Assembly (NCBI GenBank): GCA_036268425.1
Contig: DATAUE010000175.1
Coordinates: 1-64,000, forward strand
DNA from: DATARH01 sp036268425
GTDB taxonomy: Bacteria; Pseudomonadota; Alphaproteobacteria; ATCC43930; CGMCC-115725
DNA: 64,000 nucleotides
Reading direction: 5' to 3'
The first letter of the stretch is position 1. Each line of letters begins with the position of its first letter. Both the position numbers and the translations under genes were made by a program. Positions 8,171-16,082 of this stretch are shown one piece after another. The notes beneath the pieces were generated by a model. The model saw only the letters and a program-made list of their open reading frames with translations, searched no databases and was not told the origin of the DNA.

Positions 8171-8258
8171 GTCATTGCGAGCGCAGCGACGCAATCTCGC
8201 GCCGAAGGAGCCTCCTTCGTCCGGGATTGCCGCGTCGCCTTTGGCTCCTCGCAATGAC
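8171..8258. repeat. Intergenic palindromic repeat element
   Basis: An 88-nt element between the CoA-transferase and hydrolase genes. Outer arms GTCATTGCGAG (8171-8181) and CTCGCAATGAC (8248-8258) are perfect; a second arm pair follows (GCGACGCAATC at 8186-8196 with GATTGC...GTCGC at 8225-8238). The centre is a perfect hairpin, CGAAGGAG-C-CTCCTTCG (8203-8219). Similar 'TCATTGCGAGCG...CGCAATGAC' elements are dispersed in many alphaproteobacterial genomes and look like non-autonomous palindromic repeats. Only one full copy was noticed in this window. Confidence 0.75.
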
Positions 8259-8273
8259 GGTCACCTGAGGAAT

Positions 8274-9086
8274 CTAAATCTGCGTCCAGTCGAAGCGGAT
8301 GGCGGCGTCCGTCAATAATTGCGGCTGGCAGATCGCCGCGACATAGCCGTGCGGCACGCCGGATTGCTCAACCCGGTAGCGCCGCCACAGGCTGCCGGGC
8401 GCGGTTTCGGGGTCGGTCATCGCCAAATGGTGCGCGATCAGCTTTTGTACCTCGCGCGAAAACGGCCCTGTTTGCCGCTCGATATAAACGACGCGCAGCG
8501 CGCCGGGGCGCTCCGGTTCGGCGGAGAAACGCGCGGCGAGCCATGCCTCGATGATCTCCAGCCCCTGCATCGGGTCGCCGAGGCTCGGGTCGCGGCCGTA
8601 CAAACCATCGAACACATAAAGCTCATCGGGAGGGCGCACGGCGCCGGCGATGGCGTCGATCGCCGGCATGCCGCCGCCGGAATGGCCGCTCAGGATCAGC
8701 CGGTCGAGGGCAAGCGGCCTCCGTGCGACGAGGCCGAATTGTTCCAGCGCGTCGGCGACCAGCGTATCGAGGCCGCCATCGAGAAGCGCCGGGAAATCGT
8801 ACCAGGTGGAGCGGATCCAATTTCCGCGCGGCAGCACGCCGAGGGTCGGGCGCGAACGGCCGGACAGGTCGAGGCCGCTGCGCGGCGCTTTTTCGGACAA
8901 CAGCATCTCGCCGCGCTGCTGCGAGAAGCCGTGCAGGTGCACCGCGACATCGATCGTGGCCGCGTCGAGCGGAATGTCATTCCAGCACAGATACAGGTCG
9001 GGCTGAGTGCCGGCGTGCGCCCGCAACACCGGCGTGTCCGATAGATAAGTCTCGCCCGGCGGCAGCGCGCCGCCACCGATGGTCAT
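8274..9086 (-). CDS. Alpha/beta-hydrolase-like protein
   Basis: 270 residues. The nucleophile elbow is LILSGHSGGGMPAIDAIAGA, followed by LYVFDGLYGRDPS, the layout of a serine hydrolase; a likely catalytic histidine is in SGVPHGYV near the end. No export signal is seen. ATG 9086 is chosen because the longer frame (to 9134) would run 38 nt into the 3' end of the upstream LLM gene; with 9086 the gap is 10 nt and the two form an operon. Substrate is not predictable. Confidence 0.7.
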   Translation of the reverse strand: MTIGGGALPPGETYLSDTPVLRAHAGTQPDLYLCWNDIPLDAATIDVAVHLHGFSQQRGEMLLSEKAPRSGLDLSGRSRPTLGVLPRGNWIRSTWYDFPALLDGGLDTLVADALEQFGLVARRPLALDRLILSGHSGGGMPAIDAIAGAVRPPDELYVFDGLYGRDPSLGDPMQGLEIIEAWLAARFSAEPERPGALRVVYIERQTGPFSREVQKLIAHHLAMTDPETAPGSLWRRYRVEQSGVPHGYVAAICQPQLLTDAAIRFDWTQI

Positions 9087-9096
9087 GCCGCCGCGG

Positions 9097-10248
9097 TCAC
9101 GCCGGTGCGAACAGCCGTTCCTTGGCGACCGCATCGGGCAGCATGGCCCGCCCCGGTGCGTCGCCGCCGGCGAAGGCCGGGTCGCGCTGCAATACCGGCA
9201 TCACCCGGTCGGCGAACAGGCGCATGTTGACCTCCGCCTCCTCGTGCGGCATCGCGCCGAACGAGAATTCGGTGACGAGGTGCTCCATGCCGGTGCAGCG
9301 CTGCAATTCGGCGATCTTGCCGAGGCAATCCTCCGGCGTGCCGACGATCTGGATGCTGACGTAGAAATCGGTGGCCTTGGCTTTGGTATCGGCGCTTTCG
9401 TTGATCTTGGCGTAGGTGCGCGCCATCTTGCCGTAGGTCTCGTAGCCTTTGACGGTCGACAGGTGCCCGTCCGAGAAATGGTAATGGTCGTCGATCGACT
9501 GCCATTTCTGGCCGAGGTACTTGACCGCGCGCTCCTGCGCCTCGTCACGGCTTTCGGCGCAGCACACATTGGTCAGGATGATCGGCGAACGCGGCGTATG
9601 CCCGGCGGCGGTGGCGATTTCGCGATAGCGCGCAATATCGTCCGAGGCCTTGGCCCATTCGTTCTGCATCACCATCAGCACGCCAAACCCGAGCCTGGCC
9701 ATGATCTCGGCCGAGTCGGGGCTGACCGCCGAGGCGTAAAACCGCCGCTCCGGGTGCGAGATCGGGCGTGGCCGGATCGCGGTGCGCGGAATCTGAAAGA
9801 ACTCGCCATGATGCTCGAAGCTGTCATTGGCCAGCGCCTTGACGATGACCTGCGCCGCTTCGACAAAACGCGGACGCGCCTCGCCCATCGGAATGCGGAA
9901 GCCTTCATACTCGACGCTCGCAGCGCCGCGGCCAAAACCGAACATGCAGCGCCCGCCGCACATGATGTCGAGCAGCGCGATCTGCTCCGCGACCCGCACC
10001 GGGTCATGCCACGGCAAGACGATGACCGCAGTGCCGAGGCTGATCCGCCGGGTGCGGCCGGCGTAATAGCTGAGCAACTGCGTCGGCGCCGGCGACATCG
10101 CATAGCCGGTGAAATGATGCTCAAGCGCGAACAGCGAGTCAAAACCGAGCGGCTCGGCAAGATCACCCATCGCCAGATGCTCGCCGACCACCGACGCATC
10201 CGAGCGACCCGCCTGGCACAGCATGTTGAGCGCGACGCCAACCTTCAT
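9097..10248 (-). CDS. LLM-class flavin-dependent oxidoreductase (luciferase-like monooxygenase)
   Basis: 383 residues with the bacterial-luciferase TIM barrel: LAEPLGFDSLFALEHHFTGY near the N-terminus, then LLSYYAGRTRRISLGTAVIV, WHDPVRVAEQIALLDIMCGG and RCMFGFGRGAAS, the flavin-site hallmarks. Such enzymes use reduced FMN (or F420) and O2 to oxidise aldehydes, alkanes, sulfonates or chelators. GGGAGG lies about 6 nt before ATG 10248, which sets the start. It lies upstream of the hydrolase in the same operon. Confidence 0.88.
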   Translation of the reverse strand: MKVGVALNMLCQAGRSDASVVGEHLAMGDLAEPLGFDSLFALEHHFTGYAMSPAPTQLLSYYAGRTRRISLGTAVIVLPWHDPVRVAEQIALLDIMCGGRCMFGFGRGAASVEYEGFRIPMGEARPRFVEAAQVIVKALANDSFEHHGEFFQIPRTAIRPRPISHPERRFYASAVSPDSAEIMARLGFGVLMVMQNEWAKASDDIARYREIATAAGHTPRSPIILTNVCCAESRDEAQERAVKYLGQKWQSIDDHYHFSDGHLSTVKGYETYGKMARTYAKINESADTKAKATDFYVSIQIVGTPEDCLGKIAELQRCTGMEHLVTEFSFGAMPHEEAEVNMRLFADRVMPVLQRDPAFAGGDAPGRAMLPDAVAKERLFAPA

Positions 10249-10367
10249 GACCGTCCTCCCGGCATTATCGTCCAGCAATTCTGCTGCGCGAAACGATCGG
10301 CCGAAGGCAGCGTCGCGTCAACTCATGCCGAAGATGCGCAACGCATCCGAATCAAAGGAGGCGGGAA

Positions 10368-10808
10368 TCAAGCAGGCGGGCCGGCATTCAGCTTGACAAA
10401 GCTGAGGCCAAGCAGTCGCAGATCGTCGCTGACGCCAAGGTCCTTCGGCGAAATCGCGTTGGGTAGCGCAAAGGACAGCCGGTTGGGCCGCGGGCTCAAC
10501 AGGTCCCGCGACACCGTGAAGCTCATCTCCACCGGTGCGCGCACGGAATGGTAGTGCGCAAACAACCCGTTGAAAAAAATCCAGCAATTCTGCTGTGTCA
10601 ACAGTCCGTCGACCAAATACGGGAAGACCTCGATGACGAAGTGAACGTCATGCCGCAGCGGCGGGAGCCGAAACGTCACCTCCGCGACCGACGCCTCGCT
10701 CCAGCTGCTAACGTCGTCGGGGGTGTCGGAAAACCCTATGGGGCTGTAATCCCTCAGATTGCCGCCCGCCCCGAATTTGATGCCGTTCTTAAAGTTCAGG
10801 ACCTGCAC
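10368..10808 (-). CDS. Unknown beta-rich protein at the edge of the glycan island
   Basis: 146 residues with no family I can name. It is rich in alternating hydrophobic strands (VAEVTFRLP, HFVIEVFPYLV, CWIFFNGLFAHYHSV, VEMSFTVSRDLL), which suggests a small beta-sandwich like those attached to surface-polysaccharide enzymes. No signal peptide or membrane segment. GTG 10808 is preceded by a strong AAAGGGGGGAT SD, supporting a real gene. It is divergent from the secreted GH-like gene across 326 nt and probably belongs with the glycan genes. Confidence 0.6.
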   Translation of the reverse strand: MQVLNFKNGIKFGAGGNLRDYSPIGFSDTPDDVSSWSEASVAEVTFRLPPLRHDVHFVIEVFPYLVDGLLTQQNCWIFFNGLFAHYHSVRAPVEMSFTVSRDLLSPRPNRLSFALPNAISPKDLGVSDDLRLLGLSFVKLNAGPPA

Positions 10809-11134
10809 CGATCCCCCCTTTGGCTATACGCTGCGCCGACCCCAGCGCAGCCATACGATGATCCAGTCTCTATCTATCACGGAAATCGGTGGAGCAACGG
10901 GACACCAATTTTCGATTTTCGACTTTTGTCATTCAATAATGTCCGCTCAACAGTCGGCTATGGCCCGATCCCGAGTTACCCTTGACGGCTAGATGCATAT
11001 GATGGTCCATTATACAGCATTGATACTCTACTTCTACGGGCGCCGCAGGCGCGACATGTCTTGAATGTTGCAAAATCTGTCATCGTATGCTTAGATATTA
11101 AATATAACGAAATGCTCCGCAACGACGATCTGCA
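10809..11134. other. Intergenic region, divergent promoter space (326 nt)
   Basis: This AT-rich stretch separates the GTG start at 10808 (minus) and the ATG at 11135 (plus), so it must hold promoters for both. Several AT-rich hexamers occur (CATTATACAG near 11009, AGATATTAAATATAA near 11093), but no -35/-10 pair with proper spacing stood out. No RNA gene or repeat was recognised. Confidence 0.4.
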
Positions 11135-12187
11135 ATGATGATGGTTTTTTCACGGCTTAAAATTTTGAGCGCTATAAGCGCCGTACTATTGGCCGTGTTA
11201 CTCGTCAGCGCGCGGCCGCTAGCTGCTGGAGATATTTCGGTTTCTCCCGATTTCGGAATGAATTTTAACTTTGAGTCCCTTGATAAGAATAAAATTTCAG
11301 AGTGTTCTCCTCGAAATCGTTCCGCTCCATCAAGGGGACATGGTTTCCTGCGTCGATATGACAATCAAAAAATCCGCAGTACGGTGCTACGTGAACTTGC
11401 AGACATGCGACACGCTGGTTTTCAAGAAATTCGTACTCTCGTTTTTTTTGGAAAGACAATAGAAGCGGGCGCCAATGTTTTTCCAGTGGAGACGCCTGAA
11501 ATAGCCGCTCACGATGTATCGACATTTGCTAAAGATGTTCGCAACGCCGGGTTCTCACGATTGTATTTGGCCTTTGGCCCACAGGGTATTGTTACGCCAG
11601 GTTGTCGCCGACAGCAATGGGGTGATTGTTTTGATCCGCTATCGATAGATTTGTCGACGAAATTCATTGCTCGAGTGCGCGCGGCATTGGACCCGGCATC
11701 TGCCGCCATTCTCCAAGTTGATCTTCAGAACGAAGGAGGTTTGACGCATTATCATCCCGAACAAATGCGGCGTAATATGGACAGCTATCTCCATAAGGTA
11801 ATAGGGACGTACCTCAGTCAATTTCCAAATGATCAAACGACTGTTTCCATTCAACAGAAACAACCAGAAGAGCGGTTGAAATATGTGTTGGCGGCTTACG
11901 AAAATGCACGCCGATCCCCGGCATTTTTTGATTTCCATGTTTACGATGTTCAACCAGATCTTTTGAATATGGTCAAAATTGCTCTGCAATCGACTCCCGA
12001 GCGCATTCCTGTGGTGATAGGTGAGTTCCCGTATGGCGACGCAGAGATGTTGCGCAAGCTGCAGAATGCACTTACTGCCGGACGACAATCGTATGGTATC
12101 CCGGTTTACTTTTGGCCATTACGAAATGTATCGGGGGCTTGTGGAGTTGATACGCCACCTCCTTATGATCTGAAGTGGCTCCATTAA
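11135..12187 (+). CDS. Secreted glycoside-hydrolase-like protein (clan GH-A type TIM barrel)
   Basis: 350 residues. Residues 1-31 form a signal peptide (LLAVLLVSARPLAAGD). The rest reads as a (beta/alpha)8 barrel: QVDLQNEGG places Glu200 as acid/base at the end of strand 4, and VVIGEFPYG places Glu297 as nucleophile on strand 7. The 97-residue spacing is usual for GH5/GH39-like clan A enzymes. NEG replaces the common NEP, so activity is likely but not certain. Codon use is AT-rich compared with the flanks. Four further glycan genes follow on the same strand; trimming or editing of an exported polysaccharide is a reasonable inference. Confidence 0.65.
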   Translation: MMMVFSRLKILSAISAVLLAVLLVSARPLAAGDISVSPDFGMNFNFESLDKNKISECSPRNRSAPSRGHGFLRRYDNQKIRSTVLRELADMRHAGFQEIRTLVFFGKTIEAGANVFPVETPEIAAHDVSTFAKDVRNAGFSRLYLAFGPQGIVTPGCRRQQWGDCFDPLSIDLSTKFIARVRAALDPASAAILQVDLQNEGGLTHYHPEQMRRNMDSYLHKVIGTYLSQFPNDQTTVSIQQKQPEERLKYVLAAYENARRSPAFFDFHVYDVQPDLLNMVKIALQSTPERIPVVIGEFPYGDAEMLRKLQNALTAGRQSYGIPVYFWPLRNVSGACGVDTPPPYDLKWLH

Positions 12188-12244
12188 TTATCCATCCTGC
12201 ATATTGGTGCGTCGAAACCACAGGTTGTCGGAGAAAGTTTGAAT

Positions 12245-13027
12245 ATGTCTAAGAAGTATCTATTTGTCTGCGGCTGTCCGCGATCGGGAACTACGGCGTT
12301 GTGGCGCCTTATAGCAGAGCACCCCCAAATTGTATTGGGTGTGGAGCGTTATGCTCACTTAGCCTTTAAGAAAGGAGGAATTAATCCTGATTTGTTTGAG
12401 AAAAAGCGGTTCTTCGATCTGAGGCCGGGTGATACGTTTTATCAAACATTCGATTTTAATTCTTATTATGATGTGGTAGCGCGGCGCCGCTTTGATGATG
12501 CGATATGGGTGGGGGACAAATTGCCGCTGCTTGACCTGGACTATAAAGGAGTGGAAGAAAATTTTGAAAGAGCGCACTTGCTATATATTGTGCGTAATAT
12601 CATAGATGTTGCAGGCTCGTATCAAAAGCGGGCAGAAGATCCGACGGATGATACTTGGAACGCAACGCTTGACTACCGGCGAGCAGTCCATGATTGGTAT
12701 AAATCCATAAAAGCGACATTGGAATTTTTAGCATTGAAAAACAGGCGCACTCAGGTTTCCGTCATTTTGTATGACGACTTATTTTTGCAGCGCGCCGATC
12801 TTGGATGTATATTTGATTGGCTTAACCTGTCGGTGGATAAATCACTAAATGATCAATATGATCGATTGCTTGCCCGGTCAAACGAGTTAGACGCTCGGCG
12901 CGGAGATTGTCTAAATTCTGCACAACGTCAATACATATCCATGCATGCGCCATTCGGATTATACCGCCAATTGCTTGAAAAACGCCTTATTGTTCCGCCG
13001 GAGAGTGCGGCGTCTCAAGTGGAGTAA
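12245..13027 (+). CDS. Sulfotransferase family protein
   Basis: 260 residues. The 5'-phosphosulfate-binding loop is CPRSGTTALWRLI (residues 11-23) and the 3'-phosphate-binding segment is YIVRNIIDVAGSYQKR (from about residue 114), both diagnostic of PAPS-dependent sulfotransferases. No membrane anchor is seen. ATG 12245 has GGAGA about 10 nt upstream; TTG 12239 is too close. Within the AT-rich glycan island it probably sulfates a sugar of an exopolysaccharide, capsule or lipid acceptor. Confidence 0.82.
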   Translation: MSKKYLFVCGCPRSGTTALWRLIAEHPQIVLGVERYAHLAFKKGGINPDLFEKKRFFDLRPGDTFYQTFDFNSYYDVVARRRFDDAIWVGDKLPLLDLDYKGVEENFERAHLLYIVRNIIDVAGSYQKRAEDPTDDTWNATLDYRRAVHDWYKSIKATLEFLALKNRRTQVSVILYDDLFLQRADLGCIFDWLNLSVDKSLNDQYDRLLARSNELDARRGDCLNSAQRQYISMHAPFGLYRQLLEKRLIVPPESAASQVE

Positions 13028-13060
13028 AGAAGCAACTGTTGAGAGGCGAACGATTACGTG

Positions 13061-14116
13061 ATGGCACGGTTATCGAAAATAGAGCAACGCATTCTTCCGC
13101 CCGGGCCCGGTTTTCACGTACCGAGACCATTGAACTTGTCACAGGACTTGCAAGGCCCCGGAATCCTCTTTCGCTCATTTAATATTATTCCACAGCCGTT
13201 AACAGTTTGGCGGCTTCGCGATGTAGTATTAAAATATTCAGCTAAAAGTTTGGACGTCGTCAGCGATCTTGCACGCAGTGAAGCCGTCCCAGTGGAAGAC
13301 GGATGGGAGAAAGCTGAATATACGGACTTAAGTGATTCTGGTCGTAGTAAACTAGAAGGTACTTATGTTTCGCTGGTTCCTTTCAAAGTGCGCCGTAACT
13401 ATTGTCATTTCTTGTTGGAAGGGCTGACGCGAGCATTTTTAGTCAATCTGTGGGACGACCTCGATACGTGCCGGCGTTTTTTAGGTGACAGCACACTTGA
13501 GGGTATTACGCAAAGCTTCGTCGATCTGATATTTCCTGCGGCCAATGTCCACTACATTTCTGTGAAGGGCATCAACCGTATTGAAGATCTAATAATACCG
13601 AACGCGTTAAAACATCCGATGCAAAGCGTCCATCCGGCGTTACTCAAGCCATTTCGACAGTTGGCGTTTGAAACGACCTTGCCGCGACCTCTATATAATG
13701 ACCGTATTTATATCGATCGCGGAACAAACCGCGGAGCCGAAAATCGCGACGAATTACTGGAACTTCTTGCGCGATATGAATTTGAAGTCCTTAAGTTGGA
13801 AACGATGAGTGCAGTCGAGCAAATTAATGCATTTCGTTTTGCGAAAGTTATTTTGGGTGAACATGGGGCGGGTCTTTCCAATATTATATTCTGTGAGAAT
13901 CCCAGTGATGCGACGCTGATAGAAATCATGCCGCGAAGTTTCGGTACGGGTGCTTATTGGTATCTGGCGGCTGGTGTAAATGTAAATTATTGTGTAGTTC
14001 TCCAAGAAGGAGACTATCAGCCTCACTTTGATTCTCAGCGAAAAAGAGACCGAATGGCGGTAAACACACAAATTGTTGAGCAGCTGATTAGAAAAATCGT
14101 TTTGAGCAAGGGATGA
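13061..14116 (+). CDS. Glycosyltransferase family 61 protein (DUF563)
   Basis: 351 residues. GT61 features: an N-terminal region with FKVRRNYCHFLLEGLTRAF, a central YNDRIYIDRGTNRGAENRDE segment, and the C-terminal VILGEHGAGLSNIIFCENP motif near residue 266, then LIEIMPRSFG. GT61 enzymes transfer xylose, arabinose, GlcNAc or related sugars from nucleotide donors; bacterial members occur in capsule and O-antigen loci. ATG 13061 directly follows a GTG (13058), and either may be used; GAGAGG lies upstream. It starts 33 nt after the sulfotransferase gene. Confidence 0.82.
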   Translation: MARLSKIEQRILPPGPGFHVPRPLNLSQDLQGPGILFRSFNIIPQPLTVWRLRDVVLKYSAKSLDVVSDLARSEAVPVEDGWEKAEYTDLSDSGRSKLEGTYVSLVPFKVRRNYCHFLLEGLTRAFLVNLWDDLDTCRRFLGDSTLEGITQSFVDLIFPAANVHYISVKGINRIEDLIIPNALKHPMQSVHPALLKPFRQLAFETTLPRPLYNDRIYIDRGTNRGAENRDELLELLARYEFEVLKLETMSAVEQINAFRFAKVILGEHGAGLSNIIFCENPSDATLIEIMPRSFGTGAYWYLAAGVNVNYCVVLQEGDYQPHFDSQRKRDRMAVNTQIVEQLIRKIVLSKG

Positions 14117-14439
14117 TTAAATGGCTGCCCACTGCAATATCTACGGAGGATCGCAATTCATTTCGTCAGATACTGGTGCGCTTTGCAGCGAATGCCGTTC
14201 GTCGGTAAGATTTTGCTTATTAGGAGTGGCGATTTCGAAATTCACATTTAATAGCGAGAAACCGCTGTATGCTTAATTGAACAAAATTCGAGGATTAGCA
14301 CTGTGTTTATCGCGACAAAAGAACGTTGATGTCGCATTTGATATGTAGGGGAGAAAAGTCGAGGTGTAGCGTTAGCGACCGAATTGGTGAGGTGGTGGCG
14401 CAGCGCGTAAATTAGTGGCAAATAGCACACGAGGTATCG
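14117..14439. other. AT-rich intergenic region with one marginal small ORF (323 nt)
   Basis: Between the GT61 and FkbM genes. An ORF of 51 codons (14121-14276, starting MAAHCNIYGGSQF, with four cysteines) begins 4 nt after the GT61 stop and has AAGGG about 9 nt upstream. It resembles no known family, so it is not called as a gene. The rest shows no coding signal, repeat or clear promoter. The gap is large for an otherwise tight cluster and may hold a deleted gene. Confidence 0.35.
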
Positions 14440-15153
14440 ATGTTGAATTCGGAAGAGGTAACGAAATTTGGCCGGTCGCAGACTGGCTTCGTCAGCTTTG
14501 GGCGCTATGTAGAAATTGATCTGAGCTTCTTCGTCGACAATGAAAAGGACGAAATCCAGAAACATCATGCGCGTGGTGCATTCTATGAGCTGGTGGAACT
14601 GGAACGGATAAGAGATAGTACGGATTCAAATATGTCGATCCTCGACATAGGGGCAAATATCGGTAATCATACATTGTATTTTGCCGTGGCAATGCATGCT
14701 GCTAACGTCGTTCCAATCGAACCGAACCCGTCAGCATATGAAAATTTAATTACCAACGTGCGACTGAATCGCTTAACGAATGTAGATTTAAGCTTTCTCG
14801 GTATTGCGCTTGGCGCAAGAGATGGTCGTGTTGCGCTCTACGTTCCCGGTGACAATTTAGGTGCTGGGCGAATCCTCCGTGATACAGATGGGGACATTGA
14901 GATGACTTCTGCCGACAAGTTGTTGTCGGCCCGTCACTTCGACTTCATCAAAATCGATGTCGAGGGGCTCGAGTTGGATGTTTTGAGTGGAATTGAACAG
15001 ATATTAGCCGCGTCAAGACCGCGGCTTTATGTCGAGGTTAATAATGCCAATTCGGAGCGTTTTGAGCAGTGGCGTGAAAGAGAAAATTATGCTGTAGGTT
15101 GGACATATCAGCGATATAAATCTAATTGTAATTTTTTCTTGTATCCCCGCTGA
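14440..15153 (+). CDS. FkbM-family SAM-dependent methyltransferase
   Basis: 237 residues. Motif I is SILDIGANIGNHTLYFA, followed by VVPIEPNPSAYENLITNV and the family hallmark FIKIDVEGLELDVLSGIEQI, then YVEVNN. FkbM-type enzymes O-methylate sugars or polyketides and are common in surface-polysaccharide loci. ATG 14440 follows CACGAGGTATCG, giving an SD of moderate strength. It is the last gene of the AT-rich island; high-GC codon use returns immediately downstream. Confidence 0.86.
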   Translation: MLNSEEVTKFGRSQTGFVSFGRYVEIDLSFFVDNEKDEIQKHHARGAFYELVELERIRDSTDSNMSILDIGANIGNHTLYFAVAMHAANVVPIEPNPSAYENLITNVRLNRLTNVDLSFLGIALGARDGRVALYVPGDNLGAGRILRDTDGDIEMTSADKLLSARHFDFIKIDVEGLELDVLSGIEQILAASRPRLYVEVNNANSERFEQWRERENYAVGWTYQRYKSNCNFFLYPR

Positions 15154-15203
15154 GGTCGGATTGATCTTCGTGTGCTGCGCGGCAGATAGCCAACGGCGGA
15201 GTA

Positions 15204-16001
15204 TTATTTCGCCGCCGGTATGGCGGCTTTGATTTCCGCGGCGGTGTGGGCGCCGGCGAGGGGGGTGCCGGGGACCAGGTATTTACCCATCGCGAGGCCG
15301 CCGACGACGACCGGCTCAAAGCCTATTTCCTTGATCAGGCGGGAGGCGAGGTCGAGCGCGGCCTTGTCGTCGCCGGCGATCGGCACGCCGACCAGATCGC
15401 CCTGGCGGTGCGCCAGCGTATCGAGCTGGCCGGAGCCGATCGCGTTAAAGCCACGCACCAGATGCGCGCCGGGCAATGCCTTGGCGGTGGCGAGGCCGGC
15501 ACCGCCTGCGTCATTGATCTTTTTGACGAAATCTTCCCCGTCGCGGCGCGGGATCGGGTTGCTGACATCGAGGACCAGCGGTTTTGCCGCGAGCGCGGTG
15601 CCGAATTCCTTGCCGATCTCTGCGACTGCGGTAAAGGGCACGATCAGCAGGATGACGTCGCCGAACGCCACCGCCTCAGCGACTGTGCCGGCCTTTGCCA
15701 TCGTGCCGAGCCCGCCGACAAACTCCTTCAGTTCCTCGGGATGGCGCGAGGAAAACATCACCGAATGACCGGCTTTGACAAACAGCGCACCGAGCGCCTT
15801 GCCTTCGCGGCCGGCGCCGATCGTCGCGACCTTGAGCGGCGCGCCACCGGCCGGCTGTGCCCCCGATCGCGCCCCCGACTGTGCCCCCGACTGTGCCAGG
15901 GCGGCGGCGAACGGGCTCGCCGCGAGCGCGACAAACGCACCCGTCGTGGCGGCGAGTTGCAGAAGGTCGCGGCGGCTCAGGCTGCGCGGCGGCTGGGTCA
16001 T
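15204..16001 (-). CDS. Tat-exported NADPH-dependent F420-reductase-like oxidoreductase
   Basis: 265 residues. A twin-arginine signal (SLSRRDLLQLAATTGAFVA) covers about residues 5-40. It is followed by a Gln/Ser/Gly/Ala linker with SGAQSGARSGAQ repeats and then an NADP-binding Rossmann domain: VATIGAGREGKALGALFVKA, VILLIVPFTAV, VLDVSNPIP, LVRGFNAIGSGQLD. This matches the NADP oxidoreductase, coenzyme F420-dependent family, where a Tat signal is unusual. ATG 16001 is chosen because AAGGAG lies 7 nt upstream; the longer frame to 16028 has no SD. Electron donor and substrate are unknown. Confidence 0.8.
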   Translation of the reverse strand: MTQPPRSLSRRDLLQLAATTGAFVALAASPFAAALAQSGAQSGARSGAQPAGGAPLKVATIGAGREGKALGALFVKAGHSVMFSSRHPEELKEFVGGLGTMAKAGTVAEAVAFGDVILLIVPFTAVAEIGKEFGTALAAKPLVLDVSNPIPRRDGEDFVKKINDAGGAGLATAKALPGAHLVRGFNAIGSGQLDTLAHRQGDLVGVPIAGDDKAALDLASRLIKEIGFEPVVVGGLAMGKYLVPGTPLAGAHTAAEIKAAIPAAK

Positions 16002-16082
16002 GCTTGGCTCCTTCGGAGGTTGCTCCACGCATTATAGGGCGGCACTCGGCGGCGCGTGTTCACGATGGCGCGTGCCGCTGCG

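Noticed and set aside
10548..10985. Plus-strand 145-codon frame in the divergent region
   Set aside because: It is antisense to the beta-rich gene at 10368-10808, with no SD and no family resemblance.
11639..12088. Minus-strand 149-codon frame inside the GH-like gene
   Set aside because: The plus-strand frame has a signal peptide and catalytic motifs; the antisense frame has neither.
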